Source: Halolamina pelagica
GTDB taxonomy: Archaea > Halobacteriota > Halobacteria > Halobacteriales > Haloferacaceae
Direction of reading: 5' to 3'
Assembly: GCF_900115675.1 (NCBI RefSeq)
Contig: NZ_FOXI01000005.1
Coordinates: 62,001-126,000 of the forward strand
Length of the DNA stretch: 64,000 bases
Position numbers and translations under genes: made by a program. Position 1 is the first letter of the stretch. Each line of letters opens with the position of its first letter. Below the pieces are notes generated by a model. That model was not told the DNA's origin and searched no databases. It was given only the letters and a program-made list of their open reading frames with translations. Shown here piece after piece: positions 40,221-49,824 of the stretch.

Positions 40221-42046
40221 GCGCCGATCCCGCGGCCGGCGACGACGCCGAGGTCGACCCGGTCACCCTCGAAGTCGTCCGGAACGGCTGCGTGGCCGTC
40301 GCCGAGGAGATGAACGCCAACCTCGTCCGGACGGGCTACTCGCCCAACATCAAGGAGCGCCGGGACTGCTCGTGTGCGCTGTTCGGCGCCGACGGCGAGA
40401 TGGTGAGCCAGGCCGAGAACATGCCGGTCCACCTCGGCGCGATGCCGTTCTCGGTCCGTGCGGCCGTCGACGCCTTCGAGGGCGACCTGAACCCGGGCGA
40501 CGCGATCCTGCTCAACGACCCGTTCCGCGGGGGCGCGCACCTGCCGGACCTGACGCTCGTCTCGCCGGTGTTCGCCGACCCCGAGAGCGACGACCCGCGG
40601 CTCGTCGCGTACGCCGCCAACCGCGCCCACCACGCCGACATCGGCGGCTCGACCGCGGGCAGCGTCGCGGCCGACTCCACCGAGATCTACCAGGAGGGGC
40701 TCCGCATCCCGCCGGTCAAACTGATCGAGGATGGCGAGATCGACGACGACGTGTTCGGGATGATCCTCGCGAACGTGCGCACGCCCGACGAGCGTCGCGG
40801 GGACGTGCGCGCCCAGGAGGCTGCAAACGAGACCGCCCGCGAGCGCGTCCACGGGATGGTCGACGAGTACGGCGCCGACACGCTGGAGGCCGCCTTCGAG
40901 GCGGTGAAGGACTACTCCGAGCGCCGGATGCGTAGCGAGCTCGAGGCGTTCCCCGACGGCACCTACGAGTTCTCGGACCTGCTCGACGACGACGGCCGCG
41001 GGAACGAGGACCTCCCGGTCGAGGTCGAGGTGACCGTCGACGGCGACGAGGTCGGCGTCGACTTCGCCGGCACGGCACCCCAGACCGAGGGGCCGATCAA
41101 CGCCGTGCTGGCGGTCACCTCCTCGGCGACGTACTACGCGGTCCGCTGCGTGACCGACCCGGAGATCCCGCCGAACCACGGCTGTTACCGGCCGATATCC
41201 ATCGACGCCCCGGAGCGGAGTCTCGTCAACCCCGAACCCCCGGCGGCGGTCGTCGGCGGCAACCTCGAGACCAGCCAGCGCGTGACCGACGTGGTGCTCG
41301 GCGCGTTCGCGACCGAAGCGCCCGAGCGCGTCCTCGCGGCGTGTCAGGGGACGATGAACAACGTCACCTTCGGCGGCACGGACCCGCGGGGGGAAGACGG
41401 CGACGGAGCCGACGGCGAACCCTACGCCTTCTACGAGACCCAGGGCGGCGGCTTCGGCGGCCGCGCGGGGAAGGACGGGATGGACGGCGTCCACGTCCAC
41501 ATGAGCAACACGATGAACACGCCCGCGGAGGTGCTGGAGACGGCCTACCCGCTGCGGATCCTGCGCTACTCGCTCCGCCCCGACTCCGGGGGCGCGGGGG
41601 AGTTCCGCGGCGGTCTCGGGCTCCGGCGTGACATCGAGGTCCGGGACCACACGGCCCGGTTCAGCCTGCTCGCCGACCGGCAGCGCCACGCGCCGTACGG
41701 ACTGGAGGGCGGCGACGAGGGGGAGCGCGGCGCCGCGTACCTGTACGACGACGCCGACGCGTACGACGCGGCCGCGGACGACGACGCCGCGGACGCCGGC
41801 GAGAAGCTCCCCCAGAAGTCGGTCCACGACCTCCCGCCGGGGAGCGTCGTCAGCATCCGCACGCCCGGCGCGGGCGGCTACGGCGATCCGGACGAGCGCG
41901 CGCCGACGGCGATCGATCGGGACCTCCGGCTGGGGAAGCTGACCCCGGCGGCCGCCCTGGCGCGGTACGGCGTTGACGAGGGGAGTTCGTCAGCCGGTCG
42001 GACGCAGTCCGACGACGCCGATCCCGCGGACCTCGACGGCGAGTAG
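40217..42046 (+). CDS. hyuB: Hydantoinase/oxoprolinase subunit B
   Basis: 609 residues starting inside the ATGA overlap with hyuA. Marks: MNANLVRTGYSPNIKERRDCSCALF, LNDPFRGGAHLPDLTLVSPVF, a conserved HHADIGG, NPEPPAAVVGGNLETSQRV, FYETQGGGFGGRAGKDGMDGVHVHMSNTMNTP and SGGAGEFRGGLGLRRDIEV. These are the HyuB (PF02538) signatures. It partners HyuA in cytosolic ring opening driven by ATP. The C-terminal tail after SIRTPGAGGYGDP is acidic. Confidence 0.93.
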   Translation: MSADPAAGDDAEVDPVTLEVVRNGCVAVAEEMNANLVRTGYSPNIKERRDCSCALFGADGEMVSQAENMPVHLGAMPFSVRAAVDAFEGDLNPGDAILLNDPFRGGAHLPDLTLVSPVFADPESDDPRLVAYAANRAHHADIGGSTAGSVAADSTEIYQEGLRIPPVKLIEDGEIDDDVFGMILANVRTPDERRGDVRAQEAANETARERVHGMVDEYGADTLEAAFEAVKDYSERRMRSELEAFPDGTYEFSDLLDDDGRGNEDLPVEVEVTVDGDEVGVDFAGTAPQTEGPINAVLAVTSSATYYAVRCVTDPEIPPNHGCYRPISIDAPERSLVNPEPPAAVVGGNLETSQRVTDVVLGAFATEAPERVLAACQGTMNNVTFGGTDPRGEDGDGADGEPYAFYETQGGGFGGRAGKDGMDGVHVHMSNTMNTPAEVLETAYPLRILRYSLRPDSGGAGEFRGGLGLRRDIEVRDHTARFSLLADRQRHAPYGLEGGDEGERGAAYLYDDADAYDAAADDDAADAGEKLPQKSVHDLPPGSVVSIRTPGAGGYGDPDERAPTAIDRDLRLGKLTPAAALARYGVDEGSSSAGRTQSDDADPADLDGE

Positions 42047-42096
42047 GCGCTCACGACCATCCGGACGCTTATGGTCGCGGCTGGCGTCTACCGGGT

Positions 42097-42306
42097 ATGA
42101 GCGACGACGACGGTCCCGAGGTGCCGATCCACTGCCCCGAGTGTGAGACCACCACTCGCGTGCCCCTCGACGACCTCGCCGAGCGGATCGAACGCCACAA
42201 CGAGTCGGTCCACGACGGCGAGGAGTTCGCGCGGGTCGATCCCGAACTCGCCGCGGCGTTTCAGGACCTCGTGGTCGAGGACCTCGGCCTGCTGGAGGAG
42301 GAGTAG
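42097..42306 (+). CDS. Small C2H2-type zinc-finger protein
   Basis: 69 residues. Cys13-x2-Cys16 followed by His34-x4-His39 has the spacing of a C2H2 zinc finger (CPEC...RHNESVH). The rest is acidic. A GCTTATGG box about 30 nt upstream suggests its own promoter. Function unknown; nucleic acid or protein binding is likely. Confidence 0.7.
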   Translation: MSDDDGPEVPIHCPECETTTRVPLDDLAERIERHNESVHDGEEFARVDPELAAAFQDLVVEDLGLLEEE

Positions 42307-42346
42307 CGTGGCGAACGCTTATCCCGTCGCTGGTCGAGGCTAAGGC

Positions 42347-43099
42347 GTGTTCCGTGACCGCCGCGGGGTGAGCGAGACCGTCGGGTTCGTGCTCGTGTTC
42401 TCGCTCGTGATGCTCACGGTCGGGACCGTTCTCACCGTCGGCTACGCCGGTCTGCAGGACGCCCGCGACGCCGAGCGGGTCAACAACGCCGAGCGCGCCT
42501 TCGACGTGCTCGCGAACAACATCGAGGACATCATCGACGGCGGTGCCCCCAGCCGCGGGACCGAGATCAGGCTGGCCGAGGCGAGCATCGGCCCCGGGGA
42601 ACCGATCACGCTGAACATTTCCGGGTTCGCGGCCGACGGCTCAAGACAGTTCTCCACCGGGAACGACAGCCTCGGCACCATCGCGTACGAGGCCGACGGC
42701 ACGAGGATCCGCTACGCCGGGGGCGCGGTGACGCGCGTCCAGTCCGACGGGTCGACGTTGCTCGGCGACCCCAACTTCCTGATCTCGAACGACAGCGTGA
42801 TCATCCCGATCGTGGAGCTCACCGTCCAGGAGCGCACGATCGCCGGATCGCGGACCGTGCTCGTGCGCTCCGAGCGCAATCTCAACGACGTGGAGGTTGA
42901 CCGGACCGGCATCGACCGGCTGGCGATCAACCTCTCCACCCCGGCGGCGGGGGCGTGGGAGACGTACTTCGAGGACGAGGGGATGGACTGCTCCCGCCCG
43001 GACGGCGACGACGGCACCCGGCTCACCTGTGAGTTCGAGGCGGCCGACGAGTTCCGAGTCCAGTTGGTCCGGTTCACTATCGACGTGACGTTCGACTGA
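42347..43099 (+). CDS. Pilin-like secreted protein (DUF7289-type)
   Basis: 250 residues with a GTG start. The N-terminus MFRDRRGVSETVGFVLVFSLVML resembles haloarchaeal type IV pilin/pseudopilin starts, a short basic leader before a long hydrophobic helix. The rest is a beta-rich extracytoplasmic domain with two cysteines near the end (GMDCSRP, RLTCEFEA) that may bond. DUF7289 naming is from memory. GCTTATCC about 25 nt upstream fits a leaderless promoter. Possible component of surface filaments, or an anchored surface protein. Confidence 0.72.
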   Translation: MFRDRRGVSETVGFVLVFSLVMLTVGTVLTVGYAGLQDARDAERVNNAERAFDVLANNIEDIIDGGAPSRGTEIRLAEASIGPGEPITLNISGFAADGSRQFSTGNDSLGTIAYEADGTRIRYAGGAVTRVQSDGSTLLGDPNFLISNDSVIIPIVELTVQERTIAGSRTVLVRSERNLNDVEVDRTGIDRLAINLSTPAAGAWETYFEDEGMDCSRPDGDDGTRLTCEFEAADEFRVQLVRFTIDVTFD

Positions 43100-43153
43100 G
43101 TCGGGGGTGCCGTCGCTCGACGTTCGTTTCGGCGTGTTCGACCAGTACCGCGT

Positions 43154-43189
43154 GTGGACTCGCTGCGAGTGGGACTAAAGCGAGTCCAC
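43154..43189. repeat. Hairpin made of tRNA-Ala 3'-end copies
   Basis: GTGGACTCGC (43154-43163) and its inverse GCGAGTCCAC (43180-43189) form a 10-bp perfect stem with a 16-base loop. GTGGACTCGCTG also matches, as a direct 12-base repeat, the 3' end of tRNA-Ala at 43217-43228. It lies beside the motif ACGAACGGAGTGAGTG (43196-43211), which also occurs near tRNA-His. Confidence 0.6.
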
Positions 43190-43217
43190 GACTGAACGAA
43201 CGGAGTGAGTGAAGAAG

Positions 43218-43289
43218 TGGACTCGCTGGGATTTGAACCCAGGGCCTCTTCCTTGCGAAGGAAGCGATCTACCACTGATCTACGAGCCC
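43218..43289 (-). tRNA. tRNA-Ala (CGC anticodon)
   Basis: 72 nt on the minus strand. The acceptor GGGCTCG pairs with CGAGTCC (one G-U pair), with discriminator A. The anticodon arm CTTCC/GGAAG surrounds TTCGCAA, giving anticodon CGC. The T arm is CTGGG/CCCAG with TTCAAAT. No intron. It lies downstream of rps10 on the same strand. Confidence 0.95.
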
Positions 43290-43406
43290 GCACTCGAATC
43301 GACGCGGGGGAGCGGTTTGAACGTTGCGCTTCCTCGTCGTGTGGCCGCTGGGGCGTCGACGGCGCAGCCGCTGGCCGGCCGGGAAAACGTAAGAACGGAA
43401 GGCCGC

Positions 43407-43721
43407 TCAGTCCTCGAGGACGATCTCGATCGAGACGTCGTTCGGGACCTGAATCCGCATCAGCTGGCGGAGCGCGCGTTCGTCCGCGTCGATGTCGATC
43501 AGTCGCTTGTGGACCCGCATCTCCCAGTGTTCCCACGTGGCGGTCCCCTCGCCGTCGGGGGACTTCCGTGAGGGCACGTTGAGCTCCGTCGTCGGGAGCG
43601 GGATGGGGCCCGAGAGCGAGACGCCCGTCTTCTCCGCGATCTCGCGGACGTCGTCGCAGATGTCGTCCAGGTCCTCCGGGCTCGTTCCCGAGAGTCGGAC
43701 GCGGGCCTGTTGTTCGGGCAT
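43407..43721 (-). CDS. rps10: Ribosomal protein S10 (uS10)
   Basis: 104 residues. Family marks are [43 protein letters not shown] and the end [18 protein letters not shown]. The start follows the aEF-1alpha stop with no gap, the classical archaeal tuf-rps10 order. T-rich sequence (TTCTTACGTTTTCC on the minus strand) just past the stop may terminate the transcript before tRNA-Ala. Confidence 0.96.
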   Translation of the reverse strand: MPEQQARVRLSGTSPEDLDDICDDVREIAEKTGVSLSGPIPLPTTELNVPSRKSPDGEGTATWEHWEMRVHKRLIDIDADERALRQLMRIQVPNDVSIEIVLED

Positions 43722-44990
43722 CTATCGCTCGTCGACGCTCAGGACCTTGCCGGCCGCGATGGTCTGACCCATGTCGCGGATGGCGAAGCTCCCCAGCTCC
43801 GGGATCTCGCTCGACGGCTCGATCGAGAGCGGCTTTTGGGGGCGGACGGTGACGACCGCGGCGTCGCCGGACTTGATGAAGTCCGGGTCCTCCTCGGCGA
43901 CCTCGCCGGTCGACGGGTCGATCTTCTGGTCGATCGACTCGATCGTACACGCCACCTGTGCGGTGTGAGCGTGGAACACCGGCGTGTAACCGGCGGTGAT
44001 CACGCTCGGGTGCTGCATGACGACGACCTGGGCCTGGAACGTCTCCGCGACGCTGGGCGGGTCGTCGGCCGGGCCACACACGTCGCCACGGCGGATGTCG
44101 TCCTTGCCGATGCCGCGGACGTTGAACCCGACGTTGTCACCGGGCGCAGCGCTGGGCACCTCCTCGTGGTGCATCTCGATCGTCTTCACCTCGCCGCCCA
44201 CGTCGCTGGGCTGGAAGGAGACGTTGTCGCCCGTGTTGAGCGTCCCCGTCTCGATCCGTCCGACCGGGACGGTCCCGATGCCGGAGATGGTGTAGACGTC
44301 CTGGATCGGCAGGCGAAGCGGCGCGTCCGTCGGCGGCTCCGGCTCCGGCAGGTTGTTGAGGGCCTCGAGCAGGGTCGGGCCGTCGTACCAGTCGGTGTTC
44401 TCGGACGCCTCGGAGACGTTGTCGCCTTCGAACGCCGAGATCGGGATGAACGTGGTGTCGTCCGTCGCGAACTGGACCTGGTTCAGGAGGTCGGTAACTT
44501 CGTCGATGACCTCCTTGTAGGAGTCCTCGCTGTAGTCGACGAGGTCCATCTTGTTGATCCCGATGATGAGCTCGTTGATACCCAGCGTGCGGGCCAGGAA
44601 CACGTGCTCTCGGGTCTGGGGCGCGACGCCGTCGTCGGCCGCGACGACGAGCACCGCGTTGTCGGCCTGCGAGGCACCCGTGATCATGTTCTTCACGAAG
44701 TCACGGTGGCCCGGACAGTCGACGATGGTGAAGTTGTACTCGTCGGTGTCGAACTCCTGGTGGGCGATGTCGATGGTGACCCCTCGCTCCCGCTCCTCCG
44801 CGAGGTTGTCCATGACGTAGGCGAACTCGAAGCCGCCCTTGCCCTTCTCCTCGGCCTCCTCTTTGTGCTGCTCGATGACGTGCTCGGGGACGCTTCCTGT
44901 CTCGTACAGGAGTCGGCCCACGAGCGTACTCTTCCCGTGGTCGACGTGGCCGATAATGGCCAAGTTCTGGTGCGGTATGTCTTCGCTCAT
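43722..44990 (-). CDS. tuf: Translation elongation factor aEF-1alpha
   Basis: 422 residues from the ATG at 44990; an upstream open frame to 45098 is not supported. GTPase motifs: G1 GHVDHGKS (14-21), G2/G3 region [10 protein letters not shown] and DCPGHRDF, G4 NKMD. Domains II and III follow, with DIRRGDVCG and [29 protein letters not shown]. It delivers aminoacyl-tRNA to the ribosome. A TTTAGCGCG box about 20 nt upstream is a likely promoter. Its stop touches the rps10 start. Confidence 0.98.
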   Translation of the reverse strand: MSEDIPHQNLAIIGHVDHGKSTLVGRLLYETGSVPEHVIEQHKEEAEEKGKGGFEFAYVMDNLAEERERGVTIDIAHQEFDTDEYNFTIVDCPGHRDFVKNMITGASQADNAVLVVAADDGVAPQTREHVFLARTLGINELIIGINKMDLVDYSEDSYKEVIDEVTDLLNQVQFATDDTTFIPISAFEGDNVSEASENTDWYDGPTLLEALNNLPEPEPPTDAPLRLPIQDVYTISGIGTVPVGRIETGTLNTGDNVSFQPSDVGGEVKTIEMHHEEVPSAAPGDNVGFNVRGIGKDDIRRGDVCGPADDPPSVAETFQAQVVVMQHPSVITAGYTPVFHAHTAQVACTIESIDQKIDPSTGEVAEEDPDFIKSGDAAVVTVRPQKPLSIEPSSEIPELGSFAIRDMGQTIAAGKVLSVDER

Positions 44991-45116
44991 GGTGGATTCA
45001 CGCGCTAAAGGCGCTGTGGGGAAACCTTCGGCAGAACGCCGTAAAACCATTTCGATACGCACCACCGGAATCCGGCCGCGTACGGCGGTTTGTGCCACTG
45101 TACCGTGGTTCTGGCC

Positions 45117-46073
45117 TCAACGGGGGGGCAATCGCCCCACGTCGGACAGCACCGCCGACGCCGTCTCGGGGCCGCCGGCGCCGTGGCCCGAGAGGTTCAG
45201 CCGACCGGCGTGGGCGGTCTCGACCTGGACGATGTTCTGGGTGCCTGTCACCGCGAGCGTGCCGTTCTCGGGCACCAGTCGCGGACCGACCCGGACGCCC
45301 TCGGGCGACGCCTCGGCGATCAACCGCACCGTCCGGCCGTCGTCGCCGGCCAGCGAGAGCGCGCTGACCGGGAGATCCTCGATCCCGGCCACCTCGGCGT
45401 CCGACAGCGAGAGCGCGTCCTCCCCGCGAGCCTCCCGGAGCACGTTCGCGACGATGACGCCCTTGAGTGCCGCGTCGGTGCCGTCGACGTCGAACGTCGG
45501 GTCGGCCTCCGCGACGCCCAACTCCTGGGCCTCCGCGAGCACGTGGTCGTAGCTCAGCCCCTCGGCAGCCATCCGGGAGAGCACGAAGTTCGCGGTGCCG
45601 TTGAGCACGCCCCGGACGCGCTCGACCCGGCTCGGGCCGAAGTCCTCGACGGTCCGCACCGCGGGGATCGCGCCGCCGACGGTGGCCTCGAACCGGAGTT
45701 CGCCCGCGCTCTCGCGCGTGGCGGCCCGTATCTCGTCGTACCGTTCCGCGACCGGTCCCTTGTTCGCCAGCACCACGTGGCGGTCCCGGTCGAGCGCGGC
45801 GACGGCGTTGGAGAAGCCGGGTTCGGCGTCGCCGAGCGTCGTCGGCGTCGCCTCGACCAGCACGTCGTAGGCGGCCCCGAGCAGGTCGTCGTGGTCGGCG
45901 TCGCCGACGGCGCCGGTCTCGGACTTGCGTTCGAGCGCCGCGGGCACGTCGAGCGGGTCGCCGAGTGCGGCGCCCGTCGAGTCCGCGAGGCCGATCACGT
46001 CGTGGCCGTGCTCGCCGGCCAACTGCGCGACCGAGCGCCCGACGGCGCCGGCGCCGACGATCGCGAGCCTCAT
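45117..46073 (-). CDS. Homoserine dehydrogenase
   Basis: 318 residues from the ATG at 46073, overlapping the ACT gene stop by four bases. The Rossmann start is MRLAIVGAGAVGRSVAQLAGEHG. Catalytic-domain motifs are VEATPTT, VLANKGPVA, EATVGGAIPAVRTVEDF and GVLNGTANFVLSRM. It makes homoserine from aspartate semialdehyde for threonine and methionine. It has no ACT domain of its own; the upstream coupled gene provides one. Confidence 0.92.
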   Translation of the reverse strand: MRLAIVGAGAVGRSVAQLAGEHGHDVIGLADSTGAALGDPLDVPAALERKSETGAVGDADHDDLLGAAYDVLVEATPTTLGDAEPGFSNAVAALDRDRHVVLANKGPVAERYDEIRAATRESAGELRFEATVGGAIPAVRTVEDFGPSRVERVRGVLNGTANFVLSRMAAEGLSYDHVLAEAQELGVAEADPTFDVDGTDAALKGVIVANVLREARGEDALSLSDAEVAGIEDLPVSALSLAGDDGRTVRLIAEASPEGVRVGPRLVPENGTLAVTGTQNIVQVETAHAGRLNLSGHGAGGPETASAVLSDVGRLPPR

Positions 46074-46594
46074 GAGCTCGCCTCCAGCGGTTCGACGACG
46101 GTCAGTCCCTTGGCGTCGGCGATCTCGCGGACGCGATCCAGCGCGGCCCCGCGTTCGCCGGAGCGCGCGCCCAGCCGCAGGTACGCACTCGAGACCGCCT
46201 CGACGCCGTCCGGTGCCGACAGCGAGAGCTCCTCGACGGAGACCGTCGACGCGCGCTCGATCTCCCGCAGCGTCGCCGAGAGGTCGGTGTCGACGAGGTG
46301 GCCGGTCAACAGGACGCGGAACGCCTCGCCGTAGTACTCCTCGTCGGCTGCGACGACGGTCACCCCTTCCTCGCGCAGCCCCTCGATCACGTCGTCGAAC
46401 CGACCGGCCGGACAGTCGATCGCCACCTCGACGGGAATGCGGCCGCCGGGTGTGAGGTTCCCCCGCTCGTGGAACACCGAGAGCAGGTTCCCCCCGTGCT
46501 CGGCGATGGGTTCGAGCGCGGCCATGAGTTCGCCCGGCTCGTCGGTGAGTTCGAGCCGGAGCGTGTGCGTGGTGACGCTTTCCTGCCGACTCAT
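46070..46594 (-). CDS. ACT domain protein coupled to homoserine dehydrogenase
   Basis: 174 residues. The N-terminal ACT domain shows HTLRLELTDEPGELMAALEPIAEHGGNLLSVFHERG (residues 10-45) with the ligand-site G. The second half (from about 95) resembles another small regulatory domain (LRLGARSGERGAALDRVREIADAKGLTVV). It overlaps the dehydrogenase gene by four bases, so the two proteins are probably made together. It likely gives threonine or another amino acid control of the enzyme (inference). Confidence 0.85.
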   Translation of the reverse strand: MSRQESVTTHTLRLELTDEPGELMAALEPIAEHGGNLLSVFHERGNLTPGGRIPVEVAIDCPAGRFDDVIEGLREEGVTVVAADEEYYGEAFRVLLTGHLVDTDLSATLREIERASTVSVEELSLSAPDGVEAVSSAYLRLGARSGERGAALDRVREIADAKGLTVVEPLEASS

Positions 46595-46736
46595 TGCTGG
46601 ACGGCACCTCGATCGAACGGATACGGACGGAGCACGTCTGAACGGAGCGTCGGGGTCGGTAAAAGCCTTCCCGGGGTGTGTGAGCGGTCGCTAGCTGGTG
46701 GGAGAAAGAGCGAAGAGAACCGCAGATAGCGTCGAC

Positions 46737-48926
46737 TTAGAGGTAGTCGATCGACTCGGGGAGTTCGAGCTTCATCCCCTTGCGCTCGCGGATCTCCATG
46801 ATCTTCTCGCGCTGGAGGTTGTCCGCCATCACGCGGAAGCCGGCGTTCTCGGTGTTCCACGAGGCACGCCCCTCCGTCGCGCTCCGGATGTCGCTGGAGA
46901 AGCCGATCATCTCGCCGACGGGCGCGACGCCCTCGACGACCATGAGGCCGCCCTCCTGGTACATGTCGTCGACGCGGCCACGGCGACCCTGGATCTCGCC
47001 GGAGGCGGCGCCCATGTGCTCGCTGGGCACGTCGATGCGGACGTTCTGGATCGGCTCGAGCAGGCGGATCTCGCCGTCGATCAGCGCGTGGTGAACGGCC
47101 TCACGCACTGCGGGGATCACCTGTGCCGGACCGCGGTGAATGGTGTCCTCGTGGAGTCGGGCGTCGTGCAGGCGCAGGAGCGTCCCCTGCACCGGCTCGG
47201 CCGCCAGCGGGCCGTCGTCGAGCGCCTCGCTCAGCCCCTCGACCACCAACTCCATCGTCTCGTTCAGGTGCTGGATCCCCTTCGTGTCGTCGATGAGGAT
47301 GTTGGTGCCGTGGATCGTCTCCACGTTCTGGGAGGTGTCCTTATCCATGCCGGCCTCCTGCAGCGCTTCACGGCGCTCCAGTTCGGGCATGTCCATGGAG
47401 ACCTCGCCGCGCTGGATGGCCTCGACGATCTCCTGGTCCATCGGGTGGATGGAGATGTAGAACTTGTTGTGGCGGTTGGGCGAGACCCCCTCGACCTCGC
47501 GGGACTCCTCCTGGGGCTGCTCGCGGTACACCACGATGGGCTCACCGGTGTTGACCGGGATGCCCTGGTCCTTCTCGATACGCTGGGTGATCACTTCGAG
47601 GTGGAGCTCACCCTGCCCGGAGATGAGGTGTTCCCCGGTGTCCTCGTTGATCTCGATCTGGATCGTCGGGTCCTCCTTGGCGACCTGCTGGAGCGTCTCG
47701 ATCAGCTTCGGCAGGTCGTCCATCGTCTGTGCCTCGACGGACTTCGTGATCACCGGCTCCGAGATGTGCTCGATCGACTCGAACGGCGTCATCTCCACGG
47801 AGGAGACCGTCGAGCCGGCGATGGCGTCGCGCAGGCCCGTGACGGAGGCGATGTTCCCCGCGGGCACGCGATCCACTTCCTCGCGTTCGCTCCCCATGAA
47901 CAGCCCGACGGACTGGATCCGGTTCTGGCCGGCCGTCCCGGAGACGTAGAGGTCCTGGCCCTTCTCCAGCGTCCCGGAGAAGACACGACCGGTCGCGATC
48001 TCGCCGGCGTGGGGGTCCATCGAGATGTCGGTCACCATGAACACGACCTCGCCGTCCTCGTTGACCAGCCGCATGTCCTCCGCGAGTTCGGACTCGGCGT
48101 CGCCACGCCAGATGCGCGGGACACGACGGGGCTGGGCGTCGACGGGGTTGGGGAAGTGCTCACAGACCATGTCGAGCACCACGTCCGACAGCGGCGAGCG
48201 CTCGTGGAGCTCGTCGCGCTTGTCGTTGCGCTCCAGGTCGATGATGTCCTGGAAGGAGATGCCGGTCCGCTGCATCGACGGCATCGAGACGCCCCACTTG
48301 TAGAGCGCCGAGCCGAACCCGACGGTCCCCTCCTCGACGGAGACCGTCCAGTCGTCGTCGATGTCGTCCATCTCCTCGATCATCCCGCGGATCAGCTCGT
48401 TGACGTCAGAGATGACGCCGAGCAGGCGCTCCTGCATCTCCTCCTCGCCCTCCTGGAGCTCGGAGATCAGGCGGTCGACCTTGTTGATGAACAGGGTCGG
48501 CTTCACGCCCTCGCGGAGCGCCTGTCGCAGCACCGTCTCCGTCTGGGGCATCGCGCCCTCGACGGCGTCGACGACCACCAGCGCGCCGTCGACGGCACGC
48601 ATCGCTCGGGTCACGTCGCCACCGAAGTCGACGTGGCCCGGGGTGTCGATCAGGTTGATGAGGTGGTTGGTGTCCTCGTACTCGTGGGTCATCGAGACGT
48701 TCGCCGCGTCGATGGTGATCCCACGCTCCTGTTCGTCCTCCTTCGTGTCCATCGCCAGCTGCTCGCCGGCGGTTCCCTCGGAGATCATCCCCGCGCCGGC
48801 GAGGAGGTTGTCCGAAAGGGTCGTCTTCCCGTGGTCGACGTGGGCGGCGATGGCGATGTTCCGGATGTTCTCCGGAGTGTCCATCAGCCGCTCACACTCT
48901 TGGACAATTTTCTTGCGTCGGCCCAT
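46737..48926 (-). CDS. fusA: Translation elongation factor aEF-2
   Basis: 729 residues. G1 AHVDHGKT (28-35), [24 protein letters not shown] and NKVDRL. Domain IV holds the diphthamide site in [18 protein letters not shown], with His597 as the modified residue. The C-terminus [14 protein letters not shown] is normal for aEF-2. It catalyses ribosome translocation. It is divergent from the HExxH gene, with starts 163 bp apart. Confidence 0.98.
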   Translation of the reverse strand: MGRRKKIVQECERLMDTPENIRNIAIAAHVDHGKTTLSDNLLAGAGMISEGTAGEQLAMDTKEDEQERGITIDAANVSMTHEYEDTNHLINLIDTPGHVDFGGDVTRAMRAVDGALVVVDAVEGAMPQTETVLRQALREGVKPTLFINKVDRLISELQEGEEEMQERLLGVISDVNELIRGMIEEMDDIDDDWTVSVEEGTVGFGSALYKWGVSMPSMQRTGISFQDIIDLERNDKRDELHERSPLSDVVLDMVCEHFPNPVDAQPRRVPRIWRGDAESELAEDMRLVNEDGEVVFMVTDISMDPHAGEIATGRVFSGTLEKGQDLYVSGTAGQNRIQSVGLFMGSEREEVDRVPAGNIASVTGLRDAIAGSTVSSVEMTPFESIEHISEPVITKSVEAQTMDDLPKLIETLQQVAKEDPTIQIEINEDTGEHLISGQGELHLEVITQRIEKDQGIPVNTGEPIVVYREQPQEESREVEGVSPNRHNKFYISIHPMDQEIVEAIQRGEVSMDMPELERREALQEAGMDKDTSQNVETIHGTNILIDDTKGIQHLNETMELVVEGLSEALDDGPLAAEPVQGTLLRLHDARLHEDTIHRGPAQVIPAVREAVHHALIDGEIRLLEPIQNVRIDVPSEHMGAASGEIQGRRGRVDDMYQEGGLMVVEGVAPVGEMIGFSSDIRSATEGRASWNTENAGFRVMADNLQREKIMEIRERKGMKLELPESIDYL

Positions 48927-49089
48927 TACCGTCGAGTACCCGTGGCGGGGTCAAAAGGGTAGTGTTTCGCGTAGGCGGGTGTGCCACCGCCACACGGCGG
49001 TTTGGCCGTTCATGCGGGTGTTTTCGTCTCTCCCCGCCACCGGCGGCCCCGAAACCGTCTTCCCCCTCTACCCCGTGGTAGGTGTACAC

Positions 49090-49824
49090 ATGGATATACG
49101 GCTCCCAGATAACGGTCCCGCGGAACCGTTTCTCGGCGCAGCAGACCTCCTGGAGACCGAGAGCGACGTCGAGCACCCCGTCCACGTCCGCGTCCGCGAC
49201 GACCCCGACGAGCGGACCTGGGCCGGCCACTACGAGGACCGCCACGTGCTCAACATCTCCCGCCAGGCGGCGACGAGCGCGATGGCCCGGGAGCTGGCGT
49301 TACACGAGCTCTCCCACATGGCGCGCTACGAGCAGCACCACCCCTCCCACCACCAGTCGACGCGCGAGGCCATCTTCCTCGCGCTGGCCGGGAAGAGCGT
49401 CGAACGCCGCAAGCTGACCCACGTCCACCAGCTCGCGAACCACATGAAGGACATCTACGCCGACGACATCACGCTCTCCGTCGCCCCGGGCGGGAAGCTC
49501 GTGACGTTCTTGGAGTCCCGGCTGGCCGACGCCGTCGCCGACCGTCCGCCCGCGGTGCCGACGGGCTGGCAGCTCGCGACGCCCGGCTCGGACCCGGAGA
49601 TCACCGCGGTCAACGCCGCCTTCGCGCTCGCGCTGGTCGAGCGCCACGACCTCGTCGACGGGAGCCACCGCATCTACGACCTCGCGCACGCGGCCGCGGA
49701 CGACGCGCCCGAGGTCGGCGTCGAGCGGTTCGCCGAGACGTTCCGCTCGCTGGCCGCCGACCCGTCCGAGAGCGAGTACCGGAAGGCGCTGGTCGACGTG
49801 ACCCGGGCGTACGTCGCCGACTAG
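49090..49824 (+). CDS. Putative HExxH metallopeptidase-like protein in the translation-factor cluster (DUF5781-type)
   Basis: 244 residues from the ATG at 49090. The centre carries LALHELSHMARYEQHHPSHHQSTREAIFLA, with HELSH at residues 72-76 as a zinc-binding HExxH site and several further histidines and Glu93 as possible third ligand. No signal peptide or membrane helix, so it acts in the cytoplasm. The rest is helical. I recall this haloarchaeal family as DUF5781, without experimental function. It sits between fusA and rps7 on the opposite strand, and its stop overlaps the stop of the sugar dehydrogenase gene by four bases. Confidence 0.78.
   Translation: MDIRLPDNGPAEPFLGAADLLETESDVEHPVHVRVRDDPDERTWAGHYEDRHVLNISRQAATSAMARELALHELSHMARYEQHHPSHHQSTREAIFLALAGKSVERRKLTHVHQLANHMKDIYADDITLSVAPGGKLVTFLESRLADAVADRPPAVPTGWQLATPGSDPEITAVNAAFALALVERHDLVDGSHRIYDLAHAAADDAPEVGVERFAETFRSLAADPSESEYRKALVDVTRAYVAD

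Noticed and set aside
46698-48962. 754-residue plus-strand open frame opposite fusA
   Set aside because: Exact antisense of aEF-2; repeated LDxLDx patterns come from reverse reading of acidic codons.
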